NCBI RefSeq assembly: GCF_028649435.1 | Contig: NZ_JAQSIN010000002.1 | Reading direction: 5' to 3' (one strand) | Length of the DNA stretch: 64,000 nucleotides | Source: Curvibacter microcysteis | GTDB lineage: Bacteria; Pseudomonadota; Gammaproteobacteria; Burkholderiales; Burkholderiaceae_C | Shown: positions 18,705-27,700 of the stretch, piece after piece | Layout: the number at the start of each line of letters is the position of its first letter | How positions within the stretch are numbered: position 1 is the first letter of the stretch | Position numbers and translations under genes: made by a program | Notes under the pieces: model-generated | Databases searched by the model: none | What the model was told of the DNA's origin: nothing | Seen by the model: only the letters and a program-made list of their open reading frames with translations

Positions 18705-19618
18705 GCCAAGCCCCAGTTTCCCGCATCGAAGCAGGCACCACCGAAGCCACCTGGGTCAAATGGACCTTGATCGGCATCGCTCTGGTGTTCATGTTCCTGT
18801 TCCTGGTCTTGCCTCTGGCGGCTGTGTTCACCGAGGCCTTGCGCAAAGGCGTGGGTCCTTTCTTTGAGGCCTTGAAGGAGCCAGACGCCTGGTCCGCCAT
18901 TCGCCTGACCCTGATCACGGCGGCCATCGCCGTGCCGCTGAACCTGGTGTTCGGCGTGTCTGCCGCCTGGGCGATTGCCAAGTTTGAATTCCCAGGCAAG
19001 TCTTTTTTGACGACCCTGGTCGACCTGCCTTTTTCGGTGTCACCCGTGGTGGCTGGTCTGATTTACGTGCTGATGTTCGGCGCCCAAGGCTGGTTTGGCC
19101 CCTGGCTGGCCGAGCATGACATCAAGATCATCTTTGCCGTGCCGGGCATTGTGCTGGCGACAGTGTTCGTGACCTTCCCCTTTGTGGCGCGCGAGCTGAT
19201 CCCGCTGATGCAGGCCCAGGGCAGCGACGAAGAGCAAGCCGCCATCGTGCTGGGCGCCAGTGGCTGGCAGACCTTCTGGCTGGTCACCCTGCCCAAAATC
19301 AAGTGGGGTCTGATCTATGGCGTGATCCTGTGCAACGCCCGAGCCATGGGCGAGTTCGGCGCCGTGTCCGTGGTGTCGGGCCACATCCGGGGCCAGACCA
19401 ACACCATCCCGCTGCATGTCGAAATTCTCTACAACGAGTACCAGTCCGTGGCGGCGTTCGCCGTGGCTTCCTTGCTGGCTTTGCTGGCTTTGGTGACCTT
19501 GGTCATCAAGTCGTTGGTCGAGTGGCGCCACGCGCAAGAGATGCGTGACGCCGAGGCTCAGCCGCCCGAAGCTCCCCACACACCCACTGCCCCCATCGCT
19601 TCCACCCCCGCTGTCTAA
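18701..19618 (+). CDS. cysW: sulfate ABC transporter permease CysW
   Basis: Second channel subunit, 305 residues, about six transmembrane helices. DLPFSVSPVVAGLIYVLMFG and the docking loop EEQAAIVLGASGWQTFWLVTLP are typical of CysW, as is RAMGEFGAVSVVSGHIRGQT. The last 30 or so residues after the final helix are hydrophilic and Pro-rich. It overlaps cysT by 4 nt and precedes cysA by 20 nt. Confidence 0.95.
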   Translation: MSQAPVSRIEAGTTEATWVKWTLIGIALVFMFLFLVLPLAAVFTEALRKGVGPFFEALKEPDAWSAIRLTLITAAIAVPLNLVFGVSAAWAIAKFEFPGKSFLTTLVDLPFSVSPVVAGLIYVLMFGAQGWFGPWLAEHDIKIIFAVPGIVLATVFVTFPFVARELIPLMQAQGSDEEQAAIVLGASGWQTFWLVTLPKIKWGLIYGVILCNARAMGEFGAVSVVSGHIRGQTNTIPLHVEILYNEYQSVAAFAVASLLALLALVTLVIKSLVEWRHAQEMRDAEAQPPEAPHTPTAPIASTPAV

Positions 19619-19638
19619 GCCAGCTGAGGACCCATTTC

Positions 19639-20754
19639 ATGAGCATTCAGATCCGCAACGTCAGCAAGCATTTTGGTGACTTCCACGCCCTCAAGGACGT
19701 CAGCCTCGACATCGACTCGGGCGAACTCATTGCCTTGCTCGGCCCCTCGGGCTGCGGCAAAACCACCTTGCTGCGCATCATTGCCGGCCTCGAAACCGCC
19801 GACGCGGGCAGCATTCTGTTCTCGGGTGAAGACACCACCGACGTGCATGTGCGCGACCGCCAAGTGGGTTTCGTGTTCCAGCATTACGCGCTGTTTCGTC
19901 ACATGACGGTGTTTGAAAACGTCGCCTTCGGCCTGCGCGTCAAGCCCCGCGCTCAGCGCCCCAGCGATGCCCAGATCAAAACCAAGGTGCACGACCTGCT
20001 CAAGCTGGTGCAACTGGACTGGCTGGCCGACCGCTACCCCTCCCAACTTTCGGGTGGCCAGCGCCAGCGCATCGCCTTGGCGCGCGCCCTGGCGGTCGAG
20101 CCCAAAGTGCTGCTGCTCGATGAGCCTTTTGGTGCCTTGGACGCCAAGGTGCGCAAAGAGCTGCGCCGCTGGCTGCGCCGCCTGCATGACGAGTTGCATG
20201 TCACCAGCATCTTCGTCACCCACGACCAGGAGGAAGCCCTCGAAGTGGCCGATCGCGTGGTGCTGATGAACCAGGGCCAGGTCGAGCAAAGTGGTTCGCC
20301 GCAAGAAGTGTGGGACCACCCGGCCAGCCCCTTTGTCTACGGCTTCCTGGGTGACGTGAACCTGTTTCACGGTCGCGCCCACGAGGGCTTGGTCCACCTC
20401 GATGGCTTGCAGCTCGATTCGCCCGAGCACGCCAGTGCGCAAAACGCCAAGGCGTTTGCCTATGTGCGCCCGCACGACCTCGATGTGGAGCGCTACTCGC
20501 CTGGTGCGGGCGTGGATGCATCGGGCCGCCCAAGCGGGATCGTGGCCCAGTTGAGCCGCGCGATTGTGGTGGGACCGATCGCACGTTTGGAACTTATTCC
20601 GACCGAATCCAACAAACCAGCGGAAAATCCCGCTCAGGACACGATCATTGAGGCGCAGATCCCTGCGCAGCAATTCCGTGAATTGGGCTTCCGCGAAGGC
20701 GAGACGCTGGTGGTGACACCGCGCCGAGCCCGCGTGTTTGTTGAAGGACAGTGA
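19639..20754 (+). CDS. cysA: sulfate/thiosulfate import ATP-binding protein CysA
   Basis: ATPase subunit of the sulfate importer, 371 residues. The Walker A is GPSGCGKTT, the signature LSGGQRQR, the Walker B LLLDEPFGALD, and the H-loop VTHDQEEA. A C-terminal TOBE-like regulatory region (about 240-350; YVRPHDLDVERY) is present, as in full-length CysA. The length is typical. The stop is followed after 1 nt by the dsbB start, so dsbB is effectively the last gene of this operon. No cysB regulator follows, unlike in many Burkholderiales. Confidence 0.95.
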   Translation: MSIQIRNVSKHFGDFHALKDVSLDIDSGELIALLGPSGCGKTTLLRIIAGLETADAGSILFSGEDTTDVHVRDRQVGFVFQHYALFRHMTVFENVAFGLRVKPRAQRPSDAQIKTKVHDLLKLVQLDWLADRYPSQLSGGQRQRIALARALAVEPKVLLLDEPFGALDAKVRKELRRWLRRLHDELHVTSIFVTHDQEEALEVADRVVLMNQGQVEQSGSPQEVWDHPASPFVYGFLGDVNLFHGRAHEGLVHLDGLQLDSPEHASAQNAKAFAYVRPHDLDVERYSPGAGVDASGRPSGIVAQLSRAIVVGPIARLELIPTESNKPAENPAQDTIIEAQIPAQQFRELGFREGETLVVTPRRARVFVEGQ

Positions 20755-20755
20755 C

Positions 20756-21280
20756 TTGTTTCTGCTGAATTGGTTTGATCGCGCACCGCGCCTCTTGCTG
20801 GCGCTGGCCAGTGCCACCTGCCTGGCCTTGCTGGCTTTTGGGCTGTACCTGCAACATGTGGTGGGACTGGAGCCTTGCCCCATGTGCATCGTCCAGCGCT
20901 ATGCCTTGTTGCTGGTCGCGGTATGGGCGGCCTTGGCCGCTTTGTCGTCGCGCCGGGGCGCCTGGTTGCTGGGCAGCGGCCTGATCCTGGTGACATCGGC
21001 TTTTGGCGCTTTTGTTGCCGCCCGCCAGAGCTGGCTGCAATGGAACCCGCCTGAAATCATGACCTGCGGGCGCGACCTGTACGGCATGATCGAGGCCTTC
21101 CCGCTGCAACGCGTGATCCCGATGGTGTTCAAGGGCAGCGGCGACTGTGCTGCGGTGGACTGGACCTTTCTCGGTGGCTCGATCGCCAATTGGTCTTTTG
21201 TGACCTTTGTGCTGCTGGGCGCGGGCGCGGTGCTGGGCTTGATCCGTCAACGCCAGGCGGGCTCCCGCTCTGGCTTCTGA
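20756..21280 (+). CDS. dsbB: disulfide bond formation protein B
   Basis: Inner-membrane quinone reductase that reoxidises DsbA in the periplasm. About 174 residues form four transmembrane helices. The first periplasmic loop carries the CPMC redox pair with VQRYAL following, and the second loop has the C-X(n)-C pair (TCGRD and SGDCAAVDW). The TTG at 20756 is preferred because GAAGGA lies 7 nt upstream. An in-frame TTG at 20738 would overlap cysA and has no such site. Placement 1 nt after cysA makes it part of the sulfate operon. A strong terminator follows. Confidence 0.92.
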   Translation: MFLLNWFDRAPRLLLALASATCLALLAFGLYLQHVVGLEPCPMCIVQRYALLLVAVWAALAALSSRRGAWLLGSGLILVTSAFGAFVAARQSWLQWNPPEIMTCGRDLYGMIEAFPLQRVIPMVFKGSGDCAAVDWTFLGGSIANWSFVTFVLLGAGAVLGLIRQRQAGSRSGF

Positions 21281-21305
21281 GCTGCGGCGCGCCACGCCCC
21301 AAAGC

Positions 21306-21332
21306 AAAACCGGCCCTGGCGGCCGGTTTTTT
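21306..21332 (+). terminator. Rho-independent terminator after dsbB
   Basis: AAAACCGGCC and GGCCGGTTTT form a 10-bp stem with loop CTGGC, followed by more T residues. It ends the sulfate-dsbB operon and probably also serves cheZ from the other side. Confidence 0.9.
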
Positions 21333-21351
21333 CTTGGCTGAATGGGAGGGC

Positions 21352-21981
21352 TCAGAAGCCGAGGCTGGCCAGCAGGTCATCGACCTGCGATTGGTTGGTC
21401 ACCACCTCGCGGTTGGCCTGGCCGTCGACCACCGGACCTTGCAGGTCCTTGGTCGCGATCGGGGTGCTGGAGCCGCCCGCTTCCGGCGCGGTGCTGACCA
21501 GCAGGTCGAGCAGTTGTTTCTCGATGTCTGACGCCAGATTGACCACGCGCGCAATCACTTGGCCGGTGAGGTCGTGGAAGTCCTGCGCCATCATGATGTC
21601 GGTCAGGTTCTCGTCCATCGCTGCGTTGGAGCGGCTGACCAGATGCAGGTAGGTCAGCAAGTCCTTGCCGGTGAAGGTGGTGCCGGGGTAGCGCTCGATC
21701 AGCTCGGTCAGGCGGCGGGTTTCCACGTCCACGGGTTCGCGCGCCTCCTTGGTCTTGTCCACCGAGTTCAGCACTTTCTCGGCCGCTTCGCCGGTCAGTC
21801 GGGCGATGTAGCTGAGGCGGCTCTTGGCGTCCGGCAGTTCTTCGGCGGCGCCATGCAGTTTCTCGGCAATGCCCAGGGCGTTGAGCGAGTCATGCAGTTG
21901 CCGCGTGAGCTGGCCCAATCGGAAGTGCACGTCGACTTCGTTTTGGCTGTGGACAAAGAGGGAGTCGGTCGGTTCGGTCAT
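21352..21981 (-). CDS. cheZ: chemotaxis protein CheZ, CheY-P phosphatase
   Basis: About 209 residues. CheZ dephosphorylates CheY-P to shorten chemotactic signals. The catalytic helix MMAQDFHDLTGQVIARVV contains the conserved Asp and Gln of the family. The C-terminus QVDDLLASLGF is the CheY-binding peptide. The start is set at MTEPTDSL (21981); the ORF extends 28 residues further but without family similarity. No cheY, cheA or flagellar gene is adjacent, which is unusual because cheZ normally follows cheY. The two MCP genes 9-12 kb away are the nearest chemotaxis genes. Confidence 0.9.
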   Translation of the reverse strand: MTEPTDSLFVHSQNEVDVHFRLGQLTRQLHDSLNALGIAEKLHGAAEELPDAKSRLSYIARLTGEAAEKVLNSVDKTKEAREPVDVETRRLTELIERYPGTTFTGKDLLTYLHLVSRSNAAMDENLTDIMMAQDFHDLTGQVIARVVNLASDIEKQLLDLLVSTAPEAGGSSTPIATKDLQGPVVDGQANREVVTNQSQVDDLLASLGF

Positions 21982-22156
21982 GGTGGGTCGGATGCGGCGT
22001 TGGCAAACAATTTTTCCCTGGGCCGCCAATCGGCAGTGGCGCTGAGCCAGGGACAGTCCACGCAATATAGCGCGCCGGGGCGGCTTTGGAGCCCGGTTGT
22101 CGCGCTGAATCTGTTCTTTTGCCGCCCATCCTGGGGGAAACCCAGGGGCGTTCTCG

Positions 22157-23503
22157 TCAGAACTTCTTGACCAGCACCTGGCTCTTGCGGTCCCAGTTGT
22201 ACTTGCGCTTGCGCGCTTCGGGCAGCCAGTCCGGGTCGACCGGTTGGAAACCGCGCTTGATGAACCAGTGCATGGTGCGCGTGGTCAGCACAAAAATGCT
22301 TTGCAAGCCCATGGCGCGGGCGCGCTGCTCGATGCGCTTGAGGATTTTCTCGCCGTCGCCCTGGCCTTGGCTTTGCGGCGACACGGTCAGCGCGGCCATC
22401 TCGCCGGTGCGGGCTTCGGGGTAGGGGTACAGCGCGGCGCAGGCAAAGGTCACGCCGTCGTGGTCGATGATGCTGTAGAGCTCGATATCGCGTTCGATCT
22501 CGGTGCGGCTGCGTTTGACCAGGGTGCCGTCTTTTTCAAAGGGCTCGATGAGTTGCAGGATGCCGCCCACATCGTCGGCGGTGGCTTCGCGCAGTTCTTC
22601 GAGTTTTTCATCGACCACCATGGTGCCGATGCCGTCGTGCACATAGACCTCCAGCAGCAAGGCCCCATCCACCGCAAAGGGCAGGATGTGGCTGCGTTCC
22701 ACGCCGGCCTTGCAGGCCTGCACGCAGTGCTGCAGGTAGAAGGCCGTGTCGGTGGGCACCTCGGCTTTGGGCAGCTTGAGCAGCAGCTTTTCGGCGGCCG
22801 CCAGGGGCAGCTCGGTGTCGATGGGGTTGTCTTCGCCCTCGGGGGCCAGCGGGTCCAGGCGGATGCCGGGCACTTCGGTCAGGAAGATCAGCTTGTCGGC
22901 CTGCATTTCAGCGGCCACGCGGGTGGCGACCTCTTCCATGCTGAGGTTGAAGGCCTCGCCGGTGGGCGAGAAGCCAAAGGGCGACAGCAGCACCATGGCG
23001 CCAAAGTCCAGCGAGCGCTGGATGCTGGCCACGTCCACCTTGCGCACCAGACCCGAGTGTTTGAAGTCCACGCCATCCACAATGCCCACCGGGCGCGCGG
23101 TCAGGAAGTTGCCCGAGATCATGCGCACGGTGGAGCCCGCCATGGGCGTGTTGGGCAGGCCCATGCTGAAGGCGGCTTCGATTTCGTAGCGCAGTTGGCC
23201 CGCGGCCTCCTGGGCGCAGTCCAGGGCGATCTCGTCGGTGATGCGGATGCCGTTGGCGTACTTGGGCTCCTGGCCCTTGGCGCGCAGTTGTTCGTTCACC
23301 TGAGGCCGAAAGCCGTGCACCAGCACCACTTTCACGCCCATGCTCTGAATCAGGGCCAAGTCCTGTGCGATGTGCGGCAGCTTGCCGGCCGCAATGGCTT
23401 CGCCGGCGATGCCCACCACAAAGGTCTTGCCCCGGTGCATGTGGATGTAAGGCGCCACGGAGCGAAACCAAGGCACAAACGTGAAATTGAAGACAGCGGA
23501 CAT
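22157..23503 (-). CDS. argA: amino-acid N-acetyltransferase (N-acetylglutamate synthase)
   Basis: First enzyme of arginine biosynthesis: acetyl-CoA plus glutamate gives N-acetylglutamate. The 448-residue protein has an N-terminal amino-acid-kinase-like domain (GEAIAAGKLPHIAQDLALIQSMGVKVVLVHG; PQVNEQL), which usually carries arginine feedback inhibition. A C-terminal GNAT acetyltransferase domain follows (VSPQSQGQGDGEKILKRIE). This is the classic ArgA layout. The start is the ATG at 23503 preceding AVFNFTFVPWFRSVAPYI. It is probably monocistronic, with its own spacers on both sides. Confidence 0.95.
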   Translation of the reverse strand: MSAVFNFTFVPWFRSVAPYIHMHRGKTFVVGIAGEAIAAGKLPHIAQDLALIQSMGVKVVLVHGFRPQVNEQLRAKGQEPKYANGIRITDEIALDCAQEAAGQLRYEIEAAFSMGLPNTPMAGSTVRMISGNFLTARPVGIVDGVDFKHSGLVRKVDVASIQRSLDFGAMVLLSPFGFSPTGEAFNLSMEEVATRVAAEMQADKLIFLTEVPGIRLDPLAPEGEDNPIDTELPLAAAEKLLLKLPKAEVPTDTAFYLQHCVQACKAGVERSHILPFAVDGALLLEVYVHDGIGTMVVDEKLEELREATADDVGGILQLIEPFEKDGTLVKRSRTEIERDIELYSIIDHDGVTFACAALYPYPEARTGEMAALTVSPQSQGQGDGEKILKRIEQRARAMGLQSIFVLTTRTMHWFIKRGFQPVDPDWLPEARKRKYNWDRKSQVLVKKF

Positions 23504-23725
23504 GGGCGTGGAGCGTGCGGCAGAGCGGGGTGGCAGGCAATCTTCGGGCGCTCGTTGAGGGCGGGCCGGAAGGCGGGGTTGCAAAGTGTAGCGCGCTGCT
23601 GTTGCAGTGCAGCGTCAGGGGCCCAAAGCGGGCGCCCGTGTGGCCTGCGGGTGCAGGGACAGCCCCAGCCATGAGGCTGGCTCAGGGGCTGAGATCCGAG
23701 CGATGGCAGCCCCCAAAACCCCCAT

Positions 23726-23749
23726 CCCCAGCGCGTGCCGGGGCTGGGG
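23726..23749 (-). terminator. possible terminator downstream of ribH2
   Basis: On the minus strand CCCCAGC and GCTGGGG pair across a 10-nt loop 14-37 nt after the ribH2 stop. The following sequence has only four Ts within GGGGGTTTTGGGG. Weak evidence. Confidence 0.35.
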
Positions 23750-23762
23750 GGGGCGGGTCGCC

Positions 23763-24281
23763 TCAGGCCTGGGGCAGTTGCTGCAGGCTGGCCACCGTTT
23801 GCACGCAAGCGCGGGCGGCTTCGGTGCCCTTCACGCTGAAGTGGTTCTGGAAGTACTTGCGGTGTTCCAGGTGTTCGTGGAAGTGGTGCGGTGTCAGCAC
23901 GGCGGAGATCACTGGCACATCGCTGTCCAGTTGCACCGTCATCAAGGCCTGGACCACGGTCTGGGCCACGAACTCGTGGCGGTAGATGCCGCCGTCCACC
24001 ACCAGTGCGCAGGCCACGATGGCCTGGTAGCGGCCGCTCTGGATCAGGCGCTTGGCGTGCAGCGGGATTTCGAACGCGCCGGGCACGCCGATCACGTCCA
24101 CAGCGTCGGCGCCCACGCCATGGCGGGCCATCTCGACCAGGAAGGCGGCACGCGCCTGCTGCACGATGTCGGCATGCCAGGCGGCTTCAATGAAGGCAAA
24201 ACGGGCGCCTGGTGGCAGGCTGACCGGGGCCAGCGAATCGGCTTCGCCGAGGGGAGGAAGGGAATAGTCTTTCTGATTCAT
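23763..24281 (-). CDS. ribH2: 6,7-dimethyl-8-ribityllumazine synthase, type II (RibH2-like)
   Basis: Penultimate step of riboflavin synthesis. The 172 residues match the type II lumazine synthase best known from Brucella and Mesorhizobium. FIEAAWHADIVQQAR, VPGAFEIPLHAKRLIQSGRY, VVDGGIYRHEFVAQ and VLTPHHFHEHLEH replace the type I GE[TS]xHFDYV pattern. Type II enzymes are decameric in Brucella and catalytically weaker than RibH1. The gene is monocistronic, and an FMN riboswitch lies about 95 nt upstream. No ribBA, ribE, nusB or ribD is adjacent, so a housekeeping ribH is probably elsewhere. No clear Shine-Dalgarno is seen before the ATG. Confidence 0.9.
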   Translation of the reverse strand: MNQKDYSLPPLGEADSLAPVSLPPGARFAFIEAAWHADIVQQARAAFLVEMARHGVGADAVDVIGVPGAFEIPLHAKRLIQSGRYQAIVACALVVDGGIYRHEFVAQTVVQALMTVQLDSDVPVISAVLTPHHFHEHLEHRKYFQNHFSVKGTEAARACVQTVASLQQLPQA

Positions 24282-24377
24282 GGTGTGACCAATAAGGGTT
24301 GCCAGAAATCAGGGTGCGCACGAACACCCGCACCGCCGCCGGCGCAGGGACGCGCCGGCCCGCAGGGCAGGGGGTCG

Positions 24378-24532
24378 CGCTCTCTTTCATCCGGACTGTG
24401 ACCGTCGGCCCCGGAGTCACACCGGGTCTGCTGACCCCGGCCACACAGCGGTGGCCGGGCGCTCGCGGGCTTGTGCCAGGTTGCCCTGGCCATCACCGCC
24501 GGTGGGGAATTCCACCCCGCCCTGAGAACGCT
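24378..24532 (-). promoter_or_regulatory. FMN riboswitch (RFN element)
   Basis: Read on the minus strand, the conserved blocks appear in order. They are the GTTCTCAGGGCGGGGTG start (the junction GGGGTGGAATTCCCCACCGG), GGTGATGGCC, GCAAGCCCGCGAGC, a variable stem GGCCACCGCTGTGTGGCC, a GTCAGCAGACCCGG block, and the closing CGGTCACAGTCCGGATGAAAGAGAG. This is a full-length FMN aptamer. The expression platform of about 95 nt before ribH2 contains a perfect 8-bp hairpin (24338-24359) without a T-run. Control may therefore be at translation start. Confidence 0.96.
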
Positions 24533-24706
24533 TGTTGCCAGGGGCTTGCCCCTGGCGGACTGGATTCTAGGGCCCTTGGTATGGCCTCGTCAGTGCTGGG
24601 GGTGACAGGGGGGGATGCCCCCAGGCGTGGCATCGTCAGAGGTCCAAGGGGACGACCGGGGCGGGCCAGCGCTGGGCGCAGGTGTCGGGGATAATGGCGG
24701 GTTGTC

Positions 24707-27700
24707 TTGTCGCCACCGGTCCTGCCCTTGTCCACTGCCCCGCTCCAGATTGAATTCCCTGAATCGCTGCCCGTCTCGGGCAAACGCGAGGAGATCATGG
24801 CGGCGCTGGCCCAGCACCAGGTCATCATCGTCTGCGGTGAGACCGGTTCGGGCAAGACCACGCAGCTGCCCAAGATCGCGCTGGCCCTCGGGCGCGGCAA
24901 GCTCAACGCCGCACCAGGGCAAAAAGGCCAGCTGATCGGCCACACCCAGCCGCGCCGCATTGCCGCCAGCTCGGTGGCCAAGCGCATTGCCGAAGAGCTC
25001 AAGACCCCCTTGGGCGAGGTCGTGGGTTACAAGGTGCGCTTCCAGGACCGGCTGTCCAAGGACGCCTCGGTCAAGCTGATGACCGACGGTATTTTGCTGG
25101 CCGAGACCCAGACGGACCCGCTGCTCAAGGCCTACGACACCCTGATCATCGACGAGGCCCATGAGCGCAGCCTGAACATTGATTTCTTGCTGGGCTACCT
25201 GCGCCAGATCCTGCCGCGCCGCCCCGACCTCAAGGTGGTGGTCACCTCGGCCACCATCGACGCGAACCGCTTTGCCGAGCACTTTGCGTCGGCCAAAGGC
25301 CCGGCCCCGGTGATTTATGTGTCGGGCCGCACCTTCCCGGTTGAACAGCGTTACCGCCCCTTTGAAGAGTCGCGCGACTACGGCCTGAATGAGGCGATTG
25401 CCGACGCGGTTGACGAGTTGTGGCAAGGCCGTGTGGGTGGCGACATCCTGGTGTTTCTGCCCGGTGAGCGCGAGATCCGCGAAGCCGCCGACCACCTGCG
25501 CGGCCACCTGGCCCATGTGCCGCACCTGCGCAACGCCGAGGTGCTGCCGCTGTTCGCCCGCCTGTCCCAGCCCGAGCAGGACCGCATTTTTGACGGTCAC
25601 ACGGGCCGGCGCATCGTGTTGGCCACCAACGTGGCGGAAACCTCGCTCACGGTGCCCGGCATCCGTTACGTGGTCGATGCCGGCACCGCGCGCGTCAAGC
25701 GCTACAGCTTCCGCAGCAAGGTGGAGCAGCTGCTGGTCGAGCCCATCAGCCAGGCGGCCGCCAACCAGCGCGCCGGCCGCTGCGGTCGGGTGGCTGACGG
25801 CATTTGCATCCGCCTGTACGACGAAAAAGACTTCGCCGGCCGCCCGCGCTTCACCGACCCCGAAATCCTGCGCAGTTCGCTGGCCGGCGTGATCTTGCGC
25901 ATGAAGTCCTTGCACCTGGGCGTGGTGGAGGAGTTCCCCTTCCTCGAAGCGCCATCCGGTCGGGCCATTGCCGATGGCTACCAACTGCTGTCCGAGCTGG
26001 GCGCGGTGGACGACGCCAACGAGTTGACCCCCATGGGCCAGGAACTGGCCCGCCTGCCGCTGGACCCGCGCGTGGGCCGCATGATCATCGAGGCGCGCGA
26101 GCGCAATGCGCTCGAAGAGGTGCTGGTGATCGCCGCTGCCTTGTCGGTGCAGGATGTGCGCGACCGCCCCATGGAGGCTCAGGCGCAGGCCGACCAGGCG
26201 CATGCCAAGTGGGACGATGAGAAGAGCGAATTCAGCGGCTACATCCGCCTGTGGCAGTGGCTGGCCGACGCCAAGGGCGGTGCCATGGCCCTGACCAAGC
26301 GGGGCCAGGTCGCGCCACCACCGCCGCCCCAGCGCCGAGCCAGCGCGGCGGTGCTGCCAGTGGCCCAGCGTTTGCAGGTGCCGGCCATCATCGCGCCGCC
26401 CGAGCCCGTGGCCGCCACCCACAAGCTGAGCAACCGCCAATACGAGAACCTGCTGCGGCAGAACTTCATCAACGTGCGCCGCCTGCGCGAGTGGCGCGAC
26501 ATCCACAGCCAGTTGCTGACCGTGGTGACCGAGCACCGATGGGTCATCAACCGCAACCCCGCCAGCTACGAGCAGATTCACCTGTCCATGCTGGCTGGCC
26601 TGCTGGGCAACGTGGGCTGGAAGATGGAGGAAGAAGCCCCCTCGGGCGAGTACCTGGGCGCGCGCGGCATCAAGTTCCACCGCCACCCTGGCGCTCACCT
26701 GCGCAAGAAGCCAGGGCGCTGGATTGTCTGCGCCGAGCTGGTGGAGACCACCCGCTTGTTCGGCCGCGGCATTGCCAACATCGAGCCCCAGTGGCTGGAG
26801 CAGATTGGTGGCCACCTGTTGAAGAAACAGATGCTCGACCCGCACTGGGAAAAGCGCAGCGCCGAGGTCGTGGCCTATGAGCGCGCCACGCTTTACGGCC
26901 TGGTGGTCTACAGCGGCCGCCGCATCAGTTACGGCCGCATTGACCAGGTGGCCGCGCGCGAGATCTTCATCCGCCAGGGCCTGGTCGAGGGTGAGTTCGA
27001 GACCCGCCTGCCCTTTCTGGCCGCCAACCAAAAACTGATCCGCCAGGTCGAGGACCTGGAGCACAAATCGCGCCGCCAGGACGTGCTGGTCGACGAAGAG
27101 CTGATCTACGCCTTCTACGACCAACTGCTGCCTGCCGACGTGTACAGCGGCGCCACGCTGGAGCATTGGTTCAAGGAGGCCTCGCGCCTCAACCCCAAGC
27201 TGCTGCAGCTGACCCGTGAAGAGCTGATGCGCCACGAGGCGGCCGGCATCACCACCAGCGCCTTCCCGCGCCATGTGCGCCTGGGCGGCGTGGACTGCGT
27301 GGCCACCTACCTGCACCAGCCCGGCGACGCCAAAGACGGTGTGACGGTGGATGTGCCGCTGTTCGTGCTCAACCAGGTCAATGAAGACCGCTGCGAGTGG
27401 CTGGTGCCCGGCATGCTCAAGGACAAGGTGCAGGCCTTGCTCAAAAGCCTGCCGCAAAAGCCGCGCGCCCGTCTGGTGCCGCTGCCCGAGAGCGCCACGC
27501 GCCTGACCGAGAAGCTCAACGAGCCCGCCGTGTTTGGTCATGGCAGCCTGACCGAAGCCTTGCTCAAGCTGGTGCGCGAGCAGGTGCAGCTGGATGTGAA
27601 GCGGGCCGACTTCAAGCTCGACATGCTGGCGCCGCACCTGTTCATGAACTTCCGCATCGTCGATGAGCACGGGCGGCAACTGGGCACGGGGCGCAACCTG

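Noticed and set aside
22020..22070. GCCGATTG upstream of cheZ (minus strand) as a flagellar sigma-28 -10 box
   Set aside because: No TAAA-type -35 element at the required 15-nt distance.
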